Position numbers and translations under genes: made by a program. A stretch of DNA of 64,000 nt from Ceratothoa steindachneri (lineage: Eukaryota > Arthropoda > Malacostraca > Isopoda > Cymothoidae), in the NCBI GenBank assembly GCA_963969495.1, contig OZ018326.1, forward strand, positions 179,965,497-180,029,496, given 5' to 3'. A model generated the notes under the pieces. The model saw only the letters and a program-made list of their open reading frames with translations, had not been told where the DNA came from and did not search any database. Shown here piece by piece: positions 20,691-31,667 of this stretch (its first letter is position 1; each line of letters opens with the position of its first letter).

Positions 20691-20744
20691 CACGGATCTG
20701 GTGTACCTGGTGATAAGAGTTATTCCTGAACTGAGAGTTCTGGG

Positions 20745-21780
20745 GGCAGTTCGTTTTCATGTGGCCCTCCACACCACAGGAAAAACAAATGATGGGTCTT
20801 CTGGGAGAAGACACGTAAGAGGGCCTGAAGAGAACGGTTTTACATCCCGGTGTTAGGACGAAAAGAGTGGTTTCGGCTTCGATGGCCCAGTTACATTGGC
20901 AAACTTGTTTCCATTTTGCGGGATGAATTTACATTTATTTGGCTTAGGTTTGGGGGAAAGAGATGCCGTTTTCTTTCATTCTTTCGGATAAAGGTTTTGG
21001 CTTGCTAAATAAATGTCGGACTCTTCTGTGCACTCCTTGAATGTGAGGCACCGCCGGTCTTTTACGAAAGATCTGACCCCAGCCGGAAGTGCAGCCAACA
21101 ACTGGTCTCTCAGGAAAAAGTCAACGAGAGCATCGTAGTCATGCGAGATTTTAGAAGCATCGAGCCAAAAGTTGAGGTGACGCTTCAGGGTGTATCCAAA
21201 CTGACGGTATGTATGGCCCAGCTGAAGGCGGGCATGTCTGAATTTAGATCGGTAAAAGTCTGGGGTCATGTTATATGCCCACAGTAACTCCGATTTTAAG
21301 GTCGAATACTCAATTGTTGCCTCTGAGGGGAGTGATATGAATAAATCTTTCTCGGACTTGGGAATTTAGCAAGGGCAACAATTGAGCTACTCCATCTGCC
21401 TCGATATTACAATGGTTGATTTCGAAGATTTTCTCGAAGTGGATTAAGAAGGCCCTGAAATCATCGCCTTTCTTAAAAACCGGAAGCTTAACAGACGCTG
21501 TAGGGAAAGGTTCGGACCTCGAGTTGATGGACAGCGTCTCGTTTCTGCTCCTACTCATTTCAAGTTCATGAAGGCAAATTCTTTCCATTCTTCTCTTTCT
21601 CTTTTTTCTTCTTGTTCTTTCTCTTTATTTTCTCTTTGTCTTCTCTCTTCTCTTTCAGTCCTTTCCGCCTGTTGGATATAAGATAAGAGGTCCTTGCCGT
21701 TGAGCCCAAGCGATTCTCCTTGCAACCTGAACGTGTTAAATAATGAGGAAATTTTATCGCGTTCGACCAGCTTTCAATAA
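20745..21780 (-). pseudogene. Gag with coiled coil, SCAN-like capsid segment and zinc knuckle
   Basis: In element order: a charged coiled-coil N-terminus (GKDLLSYIQQAER followed by an E/K/R-rich run, about 21,720-21,570); an open piece 21,588-21,310 with VKLPVFKKGDDFRAFLIHFE; an open piece 21,269-20,976 with FYRSKFRHARL, LKRHLNFWLDA, LVDFFLRDQLLAALPAGVRS and a DRRCLTFKEC tail; then the knuckle CFSCGVEGHMKTNC (CX2CX4HX4C, about 20,790). The third piece has the L..WL....L..FLxEQLLxxLPxxVRxxV pattern of SCAN domains. These are reported to derive from Gmr1-like Gag. Frameshifts separate the pieces. Confidence 0.75.
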
Positions 21781-22227
21781 AACCACCACAAAAATAGGGA
21801 AAATTAATTGATGCACAGGGAAAGTGCTTGTCGGCTTTGGTGGACCTACGATTCTTCACTTAAAAAACAAAAAACAAACACAGCGATAATTATTTCGCAC
21901 GGCGCGAATTCTTAATTATGATCTAAATATTCATTCCGGAATTTAACGAGAGCCTGTGTTGCCCAATACGCACGATGAAAACGACAACACAATACAAAAC
22001 AAAGAAATAAGATTAACTCCTTCAGAATACGGCAGAGGTTTGATGAGGTCTGGTAAGGGTTAAAGTTCATACGGTCACAGAATTCACTACAAAAAATGCA
22101 CACAAAAGGGAAAAGTCTTTTCTACAGCTTCTAAAACCAGAACCTTTAATATACAAGAATACCACCCAATAGAATATGTCACAGGTTTAAAAGAAATGAG
22201 ATCAGTTACTGCGGATGACACTAAAAA

Positions 22228-22237
22228 CCTGACACCA
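22228..22237 (-). promoter_or_regulatory. Candidate primer-binding site, tRNA-Leu type
   Basis: On the minus strand TGGTGTCAGG lies 14 bases inside the 5' LTR. It equals the complement of the 3' end (CCTGACACCA) of common animal leucine tRNAs over 10 bases; the match then ends. Short, so tentative. Confidence 0.45.
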
Positions 22238-22251
22238 GAATATAATATAAA

Positions 22252-24557
22252 TGTAATATGGGGTCCGTGAAGAGGGCACGCCAGAGAAATTGTGATTCAG
22301 ATCCCAATGCGAGGGTTAAATAAACAAAATCGAGTGCGGTTGGCCTAAATAATCAATTCTTAGAGGTTCTGGGATTAGATAAACAAATGGTAGAAAAATA
22401 TATAACTTTACTAACAAAGAAAATATTAATAGCACAAGTAAATAACTGACAATAAATAAAATGAGACAAGGGGTACCGAACGGGAGGGGGGATAAATGCC
22501 TTAAAGGGTACGTACGAGAGTCCGAAAGAGGATATACGGAGATTGCTTCCAGAGAAAATGGGAGAGTGCAATTATTGGGAAGACTCACGTAAAGCCTAAT
22601 TGACTGGAGGCTTAAATGCAGCGAGTAAACGGGGCGCTGCCAAGTTGAACTTACAAGATTCCTTCTTCTTTAACCTCGCTGACAAATGAGTGAGGGAGTA
22701 CCCCAGTTTTAGGACGAAGTCGATAGCCGAGTGATAGATGCTCTGTCCGTTTCTATCGTCTGTCGGAGGGAACTGCGGCCTTAGTTACGAGCAAGGCCCG
22801 GTAGAGGTGACGCGTCGCGTTCGTAGCTGTTGGGTGGCGAAACAGGGTGTACGAGACTGTATGTGGCTGCTAACCAAGCCGGGGTTGTATGACACTGCTT
22901 CTCAAAGTTTTTATCGTATTATTTATACTGTCTCGGCGGATGCGGGTCGCCGGGGGCTCCAAAATGGGGGACAGGGATCTCATTAGACTTGGCGACAATC
23001 AGACGGTGCGACAGCGAGGAATAGAACCCAAACGGTTGGCCTAAATAATCAATTCTTAGAGGTTCTGGGATTAGATAAACAAATGGTAGAAAAATATATA
23101 ACTTTACTAACAAAGAAAATATTAATAGCACAAGTAAATAACTGACAATAAATAAAATGAGACAAGGGGTACCGAACGGGAGGGGGGATAAATGCCTTAA
23201 AGGGTACGTACGAGAGTCCGAAAGAGGATATACGGAGATTGCTTCCAGAGAAAATGGGAGAGTGCAATTATTGGGAAGACTCACGTAAAGCCTAATTGAC
23301 TGGAGGCTTAAATGCAGCGAGTAAACGGGGCGCTGCCAAGTTGAACTTACAAGATTCCTTCTTCTTTAACCTCGCTGACAAATGAGTGAGGGAGTACCCC
23401 AGTTTTAGGACGAAGTCGATAGCCGAGTGATAGATGCTCTGTCCGTTTCTATCGTCTGTCGGAGGGAACTGCGGCCTTAGTTACGAGCAAGGCCCGGTAG
23501 AGGTGACGCGTCGCGTTCGTAGCTGTTGGGTGGCGAAACAGGGTGTACGAGACTGTATGTGGCTGCTAACCAAGCCGGGGTTGTATGACACTGCTTCTCA
23601 AAGTTTTTATCGTATTATTTATACTGTCTCGGCGGATGCGGGTCGCCGGGGGCTCCAAAATGGGGGACAGGGATCTCATTAGACTTGGCGACAATCAGAC
23701 GGTGCGACAGCGAGGAATAGAACCCAAACGGTTGGCCTAAATAATCAATTCTTAGAGGTTCTGGGATTAGATAAACAAATGGTAGAAAAATATATAACTT
23801 TACTAACAAAGAAAATATTAATAGCACAAGTAAATAACTGACAATAAATAAAATGAGACAAGGGGTACCGAACGGGAGGGGGGATAAATGCCTTAAAGGG
23901 TACGTACGAGAGTCCGAAAGAGGATATACGGAGATTGCTTCCAGAGAAAATGGGAGAGTGCAATTATTGGGAAGACTCACGTAAAGCCTAATTGACTGGA
24001 GGCTTAAATGCAGCGAGTAAACGGGGCGCTGCCAAGTTGAACTTACAAGATTCCTTCTTCTTTAACCTCGCTGACAAATGAGTGAGGGAGTACCCCAGTT
24101 TTAGGACGAAGTCGATAGCCGAGTGATAGATGCTCTGTCCGTTTCTATCGTCTGTCGGAGGGAACTGCGGCCTTAGTTACGAGCAAGGCCCGGTAGAGGT
24201 GACGCGTCGCGTTCGTAGCTGTTGGGTGGCGAAACAGGGTGTACGAGACTGTATGTGGCTGCTAACCAAGCCGGGGTTGTATGACACTGCTTCTCAAAGT
24301 TTTTATCGTATTATTTATACTGTCTCGGCGGATGCGGGTCGCCGGGGGCTCCAAAATGGGGGACAGGGATCTCATTAGACTTGGCGACAATCAGACGGTG
24401 CGACAGCGAGGAATAGAACCCAAACGGATTACGCGGTCCCGCGGAAGTCTCGCGGCTTCCTTGAGGCTGTCTGGCCGTGCAGGTATATCTCCTCAGGCGC
24501 CACAGGTTGACGTTTGATTCTGAGGGGGGTGGGGGTAAATCTTCTCTCTTTCTGAGA
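22252..24557 (-). repeat. 5' LTR with internal triplication (2,306 bp)
   Basis: Removing two extra 696-bp units leaves 914 bp, and a 72-bp gap relative to the 3' LTR (missing the GGCGCGCCAAGGG... portion) accounts for the rest of 986 bp. The outer end is TCTCAG at 24,557. The inner end is diverged (GGACCCCATATTACA in place of GGTCACCCTACGGCA). Confidence 0.8.
22337..24424. repeat. Three identical 696-bp tandem units
   Basis: Units 22,337-23,032, 23,033-23,728 and 23,729-24,424 read identically over the parts compared, including identical translated frames. Each junction is CCAAACGG|TTGGCC. The unit lies entirely within the LTR and includes its TATA-like and AT-rich zones, so promoter signals would be present three times. 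Confidence 0.95.
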
Positions 24558-24562
24558 TTTCT
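24558..24562. repeat. Target-site duplication TTTCT, right copy
   Basis: Matches 18,296-18,300 directly outside the 5' LTR. Confidence 0.85.
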
Positions 24563-24920
24563 TTATGCATTCCAAACTTGCTTGTTCGATAATCATATTG
24601 TTTTGTTCCATTATAGGCTGAAGATGAAAATACCTAATGTTCGAATCTTACTCATAATGAGAAACACTTGTTAAACGAAACAATATTCTCCCTAGGAATC
24701 AATGTAAAATAGATAATGCATCCCATGCCTAGAAAAAAATATCCAAATAATTTGTAATAATATCTAAAATAGTTTGTAAAATTATAAACGCATAAAATAA
24801 AAATCTTATTAATATAAATCAACCTGGTAAAGAATAAATAATTAAAATAAAATAAAAATAAATACTGTTGCAACTTACGAAAAAAAAGTTAGCAAGGGAG
24901 ACGGAGACGGGGGGGGGGGG

Positions 24921-25704
24921 ATTATTGGCGTGAAGTAGGATAGCGGTTCTTCTTTTAAACTTTTCGAACCACCCACGGCTTGTTCTGAATGCTTCTTCGT
25001 CGTCCGTTGATGCTCCTGGCGTTTTCTAAACGAGGTCGGAGAAAATCACTTTTGCCTTCTCACAAATGATGCTCTTTAATATTGTCGCTTTACATTTGCT
25101 TCTCGTTGATCCATATGAGAAGCAACCTTTCAACATCGTCAAGAATACGTGGCCGTTGCATAAATATTCTTGTCACTCCCTTTGAAGCAATTATCTCCTT
25201 GATATTTTTCTTGAGGATAGTGCAACTTGTTTAGGTAATGCGATTGTATGTGCGTGCTAGGTCAGCCACACTCACACCTCGTTCTCAATAATTTCACTTG
25301 AACGGTGATTCCTCCTCTCTTTTTGCTCTTTTCGTCGGGAACATTATTGCAAGGGTTATTAAACTTTGCACTAAAAATAATTCACAAATAATGCGTCTGA
25401 ACACAAGTTTGAAAAATGTACGATCACAAGGAACAGTAAGAGGCTGCCGGAAGGGGCGCTAAACACAGACTGATAGCCGAGAAGCAGGTGGGAGCGAGTC
25501 AGAAGTAGAATACAAGCATCATCGCGTTGTCTCCTCGTGACTCAAAGGAACCTTCACGTCGTGCATACGAATCACCGTAAAAAAGCGCACGGTCAATTTT
25601 AATTTCGCTTGTTATGCGAAACGTCGCTCGTTAAGCGATTCAAAATTTGTAAACAAAAATATATTATTCGTTATGCGAGCTGCTCGTTAAGCGAAGTTTG
25701 ACTG
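24921..25704 (-). mobile_element. Tigger/pogo-like transposon, 5' part only
   Basis: The minus strand begins CAGTCAAACTTCGCTTAACG at 25,704, a Tigger-type terminus with CGCTTAACGA and CGCATAACGA words. Further in, frames read VSVADLARTYNRI, ILKKNIKEIIASKGVTR, RPRILDDVERLLLIWINEKQ and GWFEKFKRR. This is the double helix-turn-helix, CENP-B-like DNA-binding region of Tigger transposases. Stops interrupt it. It ends at a G run (24,909-24,920), and the DDE domain is absent. Confidence 0.8.
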
Positions 25705-25711
25705 CATATTA

Positions 25712-28410
25712 ATCGAACTTCTCAACAACACTTCAATAACAATAATAAACGTGACCACTTCATAAATAATTTAGCACTATCGACCTGACGATGCCACCAG
25801 TTTATAAATCATGAATTTGGCATTCCCTTACGCCGAAATTACAAAGATAATCCTATCTCATTACTTTAAAATAAAAATAAGAAAAAATAAAATATAAATA
25901 AAACAATGACAACAACAAAAAAGGCAAGTCCGAGTACTCCGGCCAGCCTCCCTTAGGGACTTAAGCAGTCCACCTACAATTAAAAAAACAAGAAAAAAGG
26001 AAGAAAATAAGAGAAAAAAAAGGAGAGATGAGGCACCAGACCGATTGCCTTGTCCTTATGAACGAATAGTCCATAATTCTGGAACTCTGTGAGCTCATAA
26101 TCGTATTTACGAGTGTTTGTGTTCTTTTTACGAACTTATTCCTCGAGTTTAGTAGGAAGATTTGATTACATTGCGGAGGAATTACAAGTTCAAGAGAGTT
26201 GCTCACCCTCTCGGTCCCGGGAGGTTCGCATCTTTGCAAATTTTGACATTCCCTAACTTCACCCTTTTCTTTGCAAAACCTCTCTAAAAACTTTATGCCA
26301 AAAGTGCTCGCGATTATTTTGATTTAGTACCCAGAGGCGAGGGGAGGGGGTATGGATACAGTCCTAATTCCTTTTCATCCATAACCGTTTTCCTTATTTT
26401 TTTTATTCATTAGTAATTTTCTTCTTATTTTATTTTTGTTCCATTTCCACGTTTGGATCTCGCCTGAGGAAGAGTGAAGGAGGGCATTAAACCCCCAATC
26501 CACTTCGAAATCGATTTTGCGTCCCACTTAGCCTCCCGGCGGGCCTCCTCGTGTCAGACAACCGTAATTCAGTCGGTCTCGGGTGGCAAATAATTAACTT
26601 TTTATTTGCGTTGCGAGAAACCCCTTATTACTCCTTGGCGGACGGTGGTCTGAAAAGGGCCTCGGGGGATGGATTCGCTCCATTATTTCGAATGAGGATA
26701 ATTTCAGAGTCGCCAGATTGCGAATGGATTTAGAAACTATTACAGGAATGAAATGCCGCTAACCTATTGTTATTTTGCGGATTTTATTCACTTCAATCTA
26801 GACACCCACCGAGGGTTTGGGATCGGGTGAGATAAGGTGGTAGGATAACTGGATGAATGAAAGAAAAGTTGAGTTGCAGTGGAAGAGAGGAAAGATTAGA
26901 GGAATTACTGGTCCTTTTTGATGCTTTGGGGGAAATGGCGTACAATTGTAGTGCAAGTAGAGGGTTGTTATAGTTGATTGGAACAACCAAGTTTCAAAAG
27001 GTAGGTGGAAAACCACCAGAGTGGCACAGGATTGGAACTGTGCTTGTATATAGGGCAAAGATAATACCATCCTCAGGTGCGTGGCGTAAAAGGCAACTAT
27101 AGCCGGATAATGGACGCTTGCCTCGGAAGCCGCGAACACTAAAGTTTTTTCCTCCGCGAGCAATACGCAATGGTGATAATACGTTGATGAGCGCCCACCC
27201 CACATCGTGGAAAAGCAGTTGAAGATAATAGTAATAATAATAATGAATTTTCCACCTGTCTTTTGAGCATAAAGTTCCCACTTACATTAAGTGGAGTCAA
27301 ACCTCTTTAATTGTTCAATAGGTTCTGTCCTAACATCTTTCAATACACACTCAGTCCTCTTCAGAAGGATGTTATAACCATTCGCTCTCACCCTTTGGTT
27401 ATAACAGTGCATTTTATCCTTATTCTCATGCACAATAATCACCTCTTGGTTATGTTAAGCTTACAGCTTATTGCACAGTCTAGCACATGTGTCTGTGTGA
27501 GCGTGCATGAACGCATGTATGTCAAAGGAGGATAGCTTGGGTGGGTTCTCTCTATGGCCCACTTTTTTAGCGATCGAAGACTGACCATATGGTTATACAA
27601 TGGGGGAAAGGGCAGTTGGTCATCTTGGTAATCGAGACGAGACACCTATTCCTACCGTCCCTCACCCCCCTCGGTGTATTGGTTTATTGTGGTCACAGGG
27701 AGTTACGCGTTTTGGTTCTTGATGCCAGCCTTCCTCGTGTCATCCCCCTAATTATCCTCAACTCCCCCTCCCCTATTCCTTGAAAGCTCTCTTGCAGGAG
27801 CACCAAAAGGCAAGCCACTATTCATCCCACCTGGAGGAAGAAACAACTCGCTGAAACCCCTATCAATCCAAAACTCCTGGACTTTGGGCAGAACCGTTAC
27901 GAATCTTGAAGAAGAAGGAGTCGTCTACATTCAAACTCTAGGACTCAACGGGACGGAAAACTTCTGAACTGGCGGCACTGTGAACGACTTCTCCTCCATG
28001 TAAGGTTCTCGTCCGCGTTCCCCGGCTAAGGTGAGCTTTTATACCTTCTTTCTCGCATTGGTTCTGCGAGTTCCCTCGAATTCCTAACAAACTCTCTCTT
28101 ACTATTTTGGCCCCCTCTCTTGCCTAAATTCATTTAACCTTCGTTCCTTCAAACTCTTAACCTTCTATCTATTTCGTAACCATCAAACATCTCTCAAACT
28201 CTCAAATTATCCTTAAACTAAACTATAACTAACGAGGGCATTCAGAACTAAACATCGTTTCGAATAAGTTCTCTGGAGAGATCACTAAAACTTTCCAAAT
28301 CAATTGGACACTAACGTCTTTCATTTAAGCGCTACCACTTTGCTTAGCCCAGCCCTGTTTTGGGGGTAATAATTCTAACATATATTATCCATTATGCAAT
28401 TTTTTTTCAA
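25712..28410. other. No recognisable gene
   Basis: AT-rich with some GC islands. A minus-strand frame at 26,798-27,205 (135 residues) and one at 26,994-27,281 have no family motif. A (TAA)n tract near 27,225-27,245 follows a CGTGGCGTAAAAGGC word, which could be the tail of an RTE-type LINE or SINE, but this is weak. Confidence 0.4.
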
Positions 28411-28419
28411 ATTTTGAAT

Positions 28420-28958
28420 TTTCGTCTGTGAGTCACTTGGGTATATTTGAAGCTTTTATCCAAGTTCTTTTTAAGATATTCTTTACAGTTCCAAAAACAG
28501 CACACAGGGCTGTTTTTGGAACAGTAAAGATATTCTTAGAATATCTGAAAATAATATCAAACTTTTGGGACGTTGACCCGGGAATTTGCCAGATTTGGAC
28601 CCAATAGAGAATTTGTGGTCCAATCTCAAACTGGTAGTTGATAATCAGAAGCCATCTAATAGTGAGCACTTGCATGTGCCTTTTGAACCAAAATGGAGCA
28701 AACTCAGTCAAGATATCATCAAATATTTACTCTCTATCATGCCAAAACAAATTGAAGCAGTTCTGAAGAAAAGGGACATCATTTTGAAAATATTGACTGC
28801 GCGCATCAATTGACAGAATGTATTAATAAAATGTATTTGGACTCTATTTTTCTACATTTCACCTTCACATTATGATACAAGATGCAAAGTTTGAATATTT
28901 CGATTAATTTTCTTATATGAAAAATGTAGTACTCTCCAAACTTTTGACCATGACTGTA
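28420..28958 (+). mobile_element. Tc1-like transposon remnant (3' end)
   Basis: The open frame at 28,586-28,813 starts MPDLDPIENLWSNLKLVVDN and continues with SIMPKQIEAVLKKR, the C-terminal end of Tc1-type transposases. The SPDLNPIE-like third catalytic position is Asp in PDLDPIE. The 3' terminus ACTTTTGACCATGACTGTA (to about 28,958) is a typical Tc1 inverted-repeat end. Most of the transposase is missing. A hairpin sits where the middle of the gene should be. Confidence 0.75.
28472..28538. repeat. Near-perfect hairpin inside the Tc1 remnant
   Basis: Left arm 28,472-28,501 and right arm 28,509-28,538 are reverse complements at 26 of 30 positions, with a 7-nt loop ACACAGG. Confidence 0.85.
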
Positions 28959-29387
28959 TACACTGTGGTCTCATCCTCATCACTTGTCAACCTCTAAGAA
29001 TGGAAGCTCCTATTCTCAGTTATGGCATCTTTACTTAATTCTATACTAAGAATATGTTTGTCTCTATTATAATGTACAGATGGCAGATGATCTTCAGCAA
29101 GAAGTAAACAGTGATCCATAATTATTGGAGGTAGTTCCATCAAACAAATGTCAAGAACTAATCACTAAATTCATATACGAGTACATCAAATGAGAAGTTC
29201 GCTTAACTACTACAAAAGTAAACTACCTTAAGATCCAGAATTACCTAGTTAAGTAAATAAACCGAAAAATAAAATACGAGTGTAGTAGAGATACGCTGCC
29301 CTCATGTATTCCGGACTTTCTGATCTTACAACGTTAATTTAAATTTGGTACAATAAAGTGCCTTTGATAATTTGCAATTCATAATAT

Positions 29388-29580
29388 TGTAGATAGAGGG
29401 GAGAAGGAAAAGGGGCAAGCAAAAAAAAAAAAAAATAATAGCGTAGGCGAGTTGCGAACAGCTTCCCGCGTCGCTGGACCACTGTTAGCCAGCGGCGAAT
29501 CCACTCGGCCATTCTGAGTTTCAAAAGACTCATTCAAACGAAGCTTTTAGGCCGCTCGCCTGCACTTCTTGTACGCTATA
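29388..29580 (-). repeat. tRNA-derived SINE-like copy 1
   Basis: On the minus strand TGGCCGAGTGG (29,511-29,501) fits a pol III A box of the class II (Leu/Ser) tRNA type, and TGTTCGCAACTC (29,460-29,449) resembles a B box about 40 bases downstream. A T-rich stretch (complement of 29,421-29,435) could end transcription. A second copy lies at 29,683-29,870. Confidence 0.55.
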
Positions 29581-29682
29581 CAACCCCCGTCCTAGAAGCG
29601 GAGCGTATTTTGAAGAAATGAAGAGAGCCCATTTGGAAATGTTATCCAAGGGCTAACGCTCCCCCTCCGGGTCTGGGCACCA

Positions 29683-29870
29683 TTGTAGATAGAGGGGCGT
29701 AGAAAAAGGGGCAAAGAAAAAATAATAGCGTAGGTGAGTTGCGAACAGCTTTCCGCGTCGCTGGACCACTGTTAGCCTGCGGCGAATCTACTCTGCCTTC
29801 CTGAGTCTCAAAAAAAGACTCATTCAAACGAAGCTTTTGAGCCGCTCGCCTGCACTTCTCGTAAGCTATA
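29683..29870 (-). repeat. tRNA-derived SINE-like copy 2
   Basis: Direct repeat of 29,388-29,580 with scattered substitutions and small indels (shared GACTCATTCAAACGAAGC and GCCGCTCGCCTGCACTTC). The 102 bp between copies is unique. Confidence 0.55.
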
Positions 29871-29879
29871 ATATTTGGG

Positions 29880-31660
29880 AATTTTGAAAGATGAAAATTT
29901 GTATGAAAGATTTCTTCTATGATTCTGTTTTTATTTTTTCTGTTACTTGAAGTACAAACTTATGTCTCTTGATTAACAAACAGCTTCTCAAGACAAAGAA
30001 TACTGATATATTTTAAGAGTGAAAAATGATTATGTAAACGGAATTTACTCATAAGGCTACATGTGTTGATATGCTTGTTTTAAGCACAATTTTAGGTATT
30101 TGATCTGGAAGCTGAATACACCAGTGCGGATATACTATGAGGGGGAGGGGGCTCTTTATTATAATTTTATTTATTTATCAATATTATTCTTGGTTTCACT
30201 TTATCGAATCTATTTAGTTCTTTCTTGACTGAAATTCGTTTTTCTTTAAGTTGCCCAAAGTTGATTTATGTATTCTTCTTGGCTGGGTTGATCCTTAATC
30301 TTTGTTTTTCTTTCTTGATGTTTTTTCTTCATTTTCTTCCAATTATCTTGAGTTGATGATTCCTTCGTGGTTCTTGATGAGTTAGTCATTCAAGCCGTTT
30401 TCTTTCCGTTTTTGTTTCTTGGGTCTTCTTCATAAAAGGTCTTGGACTGTTGAGTTTCAAACGCGGTACCGTTAGATTTAAACGCCATCACTCTAGCCTT
30501 CACGCCAAGGCTTAGTCCGTCTTGAGTTGGTAAATTTAACGGCTATTTAATTTATCGAGTTGGAAGGAATTTTTTCTATGATACATTTTTGCACCCCTAC
30601 AATACTACAACGAACTGTTATATTTTTTGTTATTTTCTTATTTTTTTTCATTCGCAACTCCTTCTGTCTGATTCATTTCTCCAATATTAAACATGCCTCG
30701 TTGGATTACAGGGATATACCTTTTTCAGTATTTAATGGCAACATAACTTTAATACAGCTGTGTAATTTGATTTGTAAAACTAGTTGTCATCTGATTACTC
30801 CTATGACCTCCCCACTTCAAGGGGGTGATTGAACTTGCATTTGCTCATACTTGTCAATGCTCATACTTCAGTCTCGAGCACTTAAGGATTCAGGAATTTA
30901 TGGCAGCTCTTTTTAGACTTAAATTTCTTTTTCTATTGCATCATCATTCTTTTGGGATTTTTGGATTTAAAAACACTAGCACCTGTCTATTTTAATTAAA
31001 GACATTTCCCTTTTAAATTTAAGATGGAATCATATTAACATGCAATTTGTTAGGTTAAAAATATCACCGGAGTAAGAATACTTTATTACTAAAGGGAATC
31101 AAATTACCTGCATAGACATAAAAATGAAGAAATGGCAGTTTCAAAATATACATTGGTTAATATCGATATATTTTTTTTCTTTTCTAATTATGGAAACTAA
31201 ATTACAAACTACCCAAGCTCGAAATGGAAATTAGTTTCAGCCATAAATATGTTTCAAAATTATTACTTTATCTTTTTTTTGTTTTTTCTTTAGGAAGAGT
31301 TGAATAGATTCTATATCAAAGTTGACAGTCGTCAGGGTGTATACGGAACATGTCTTGCATTTAATGATTTTTCCATGTGTCCTGTACTGGCGTTTCTAGG
31401 ATGCTCTAGTGTTCTGTATTTAGATTTTTATAGCATATGAATTGCAGAATTCAACAGTTTAGAGCGATATGATTTTGAACTTTTAGTAATTTCATTAAAT
31501 TTAGTCCCATATAAAAACACCAATGTAGTATTCTCAAATCTGGTAACGCTGTCCTGTAAACAGAGCTAGTAACAGCATTAAGTTTACGCACGTTTTTTCC
31601 AGCTCATTTTAATTATATTGATGATAATGTAAGAGACAAAAGTATTGAAGAAATTACTTA
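29880..31660. other. AT-rich region without recognisable genes
   Basis: A 90-residue hydrophobic frame at 30,560-30,832 is AT-rich low-complexity sequence with no motif. I see no repeats shared with other parts of the window. Confidence 0.5.
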
Positions 31661-31667
31661 AGCGAAA

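Larger units (their letters stand above)
18301..24557 (-). mobile_element. Gmr1-like LTR element, minus strand, both LTRs
   Basis: Bounded by TTTCT duplications. In its own direction: 5' LTR (24,557-22,252, containing a triplication), candidate primer site (22,237-22,228), leader, Gag with a SCAN-like segment and zinc knuckle, protease, integrase zinc domain, 3' non-coding region, polypurine tract and 3' LTR (19,286-18,301). Integrase core, RT and RNase H are deleted at the same point as in the 3,805-6,834 copy. Without the triplication the element would be about 4.87 kb. It could only have moved with enzymes supplied by another copy. Confidence 0.85.

Noticed and set aside
22738..24378. Three identical 82-codon frames at 696-bp spacing
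   Set aside because: They look like a gene family, but they lie inside an LTR triplication and have no protein features.
22337..24424. CRISPR-like or satellite array
   Set aside because: Three units of 696 bp without short spacers, wholly inside one LTR; it is a local tandem duplication.
26798..27281. 135- and 95-codon minus-strand frames
   Set aside because: Low-complexity composition, no motif and no related copy in the window.
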